From Faecalimonas sp. (GTDB lineage Bacteria; Bacillota_A; Clostridia; Lachnospirales; Lachnospiraceae), in assembly GCA_026169575.1 (NCBI GenBank), contig JAPFCT010000304.1, positions 1-14,820 of the forward strand: a DNA stretch of 14,820 nt, in the 5' to 3' direction. Of the stretch, positions 14,389 through 14,820 are shown piece after piece. Below the pieces are notes generated by a model, which saw only the letters and a list, made by a program, of their open reading frames with translations, was not told the origin of the DNA and ran no database searches. Each line of letters starts with the position of its first letter. Position 1 is the first letter of the stretch. The position numbers were made by a program, and so were the translations under genes.

Positions 14389-14820
14389 TTAGTTTGCTCC
14401 TTTCTCGATTGCTTCCCAGAGTCCGTTTAAGTAAGTAGCTCCAAGCGCTCTGTCATACAGTCCGTATCCAGGCATTGCCACTTCTCCCCAGATCATACGG
14501 CCGTGGTCCGGTCTGATCGGTCCTGTAAATCCGATTTCATAAAGTGCCTTCATAATCTCATACATATCAAATGTTCCATCTGAAGAAAGGTGTGCAGCCT
14601 CCTCAAAATCTGTCGGAGAGTTGAATTTTAAGTTACGCACATGTGCAAAATGAATTCTTCCTTTCAGAGAACGGATCATGTCCGGAAGATCATTTTCCAG
14701 GTTTGTTCCATAAGATCCGGAACAGAATGTCACACCGTTATGCGGATTGTCTACCATGTTCATCATTCTTAAGATATTTGTCTTATTGATGATGATTCTC
14801 GGAAGTCCAAATACGCTCCA
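14389..14820 (-). CDS. uxuA: Mannonate dehydratase, C-terminal part
   Basis: Converts D-mannonate to 2-keto-3-deoxygluconate in the glucuronate branch. The last 143 codons are present and the frame is open to the right window edge; the ATG at 14766 is internal (MMNMVDNP), not a start. The visible part begins WSVFGLPRIII and contains the metal-site motifs of the family: GVTFCSGSYG (Cys), IHFAHVRN (His) and IRPDHGRMIWGE (Asp, His). The end MPGYGLYDRALGATYLNGLW is highly characteristic of UxuA. The stop codon is separated by one base from the uxuB start, so uxuA-uxuB form an operon whose promoter lies outside the window. The fragment shows no defects. Confidence 0.95.
   Translation of the reverse strand, partial: WSVFGLPRIIINKTNILRMMNMVDNPHNGVTFCSGSYGTNLENDLPDMIRSLKGRIHFAHVRNLKFNSPTDFEEAAHLSSDGTFDMYEIMKALYEIGFTGPIRPDHGRMIWGEVAMPGYGLYDRALGATYLNGLWEAIEKGAN

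Overview
The window looks like chromosomal DNA from a low-GC, Gram-positive member of the Clostridia, most likely the gut Lachnospiraceae. This is inferred from protein style and gene neighbours, not from a search. The signs are AGGAGG-type ribosome sites, sigma-A promoters, cre-like operators, a class B sortase with an SPKTG-ending secreted protein, two LytR-CpsA-Psr (LCP) proteins, and UxaA/UxaB/UxuB proteins of Firmicutes type. No rRNA, tRNA, CRISPR array, insertion sequence or phage gene was seen.

Left half (1-6950, all minus strand): the start of a cell-surface glycan locus. In transcription order it holds a promoter, an LCP-family protein, class B sortase (srtB), a small secreted protein with Pro/Asn-rich repeats that ends in SPKTGN, a polytopic Wzy/O-antigen-ligase-like protein, an internal promoter, a second and larger LCP protein, and the first 49 codons of a probable membrane-bound nucleotide-sugar epimerase/dehydratase that runs off the left edge. 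The set suggests export or polymerisation of a polysaccharide and its attachment to wall or protein, beside a dedicated sortase. Two RNA hairpins lie in the gaps on either side of the SPKTG-protein gene. A G8 tract sits in the spacer of a possible upstream promoter.

Middle (7000-8300, minus strand): unlinked housekeeping-type genes, namely an ECF-transporter S component with its own promoter and terminator, and a HIT-family nucleotide-binding protein.

Right half (8388-14820): hexuronate catabolism. A LacI-family regulator (minus) diverges from uxaA-uxaB (plus), which encode altronate dehydratase and tagaturonate reductase of the galacturonate branch. uxuA-uxuB (minus), encoding mannonate dehydratase (partial) and fructuronate reductase of the glucuronate branch, run toward uxaB and meet it at a shared hairpin terminator. 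Both branches end at 2-keto-3-deoxygluconate. Each of the two divergent promoters carries a 14-bp cre/LacI-type palindrome just after its -10 box, which suggests coordinated sugar control and autoregulation. The isomerase (uxaC), KDG kinase and aldolase, and uronate transporter are not in the window.
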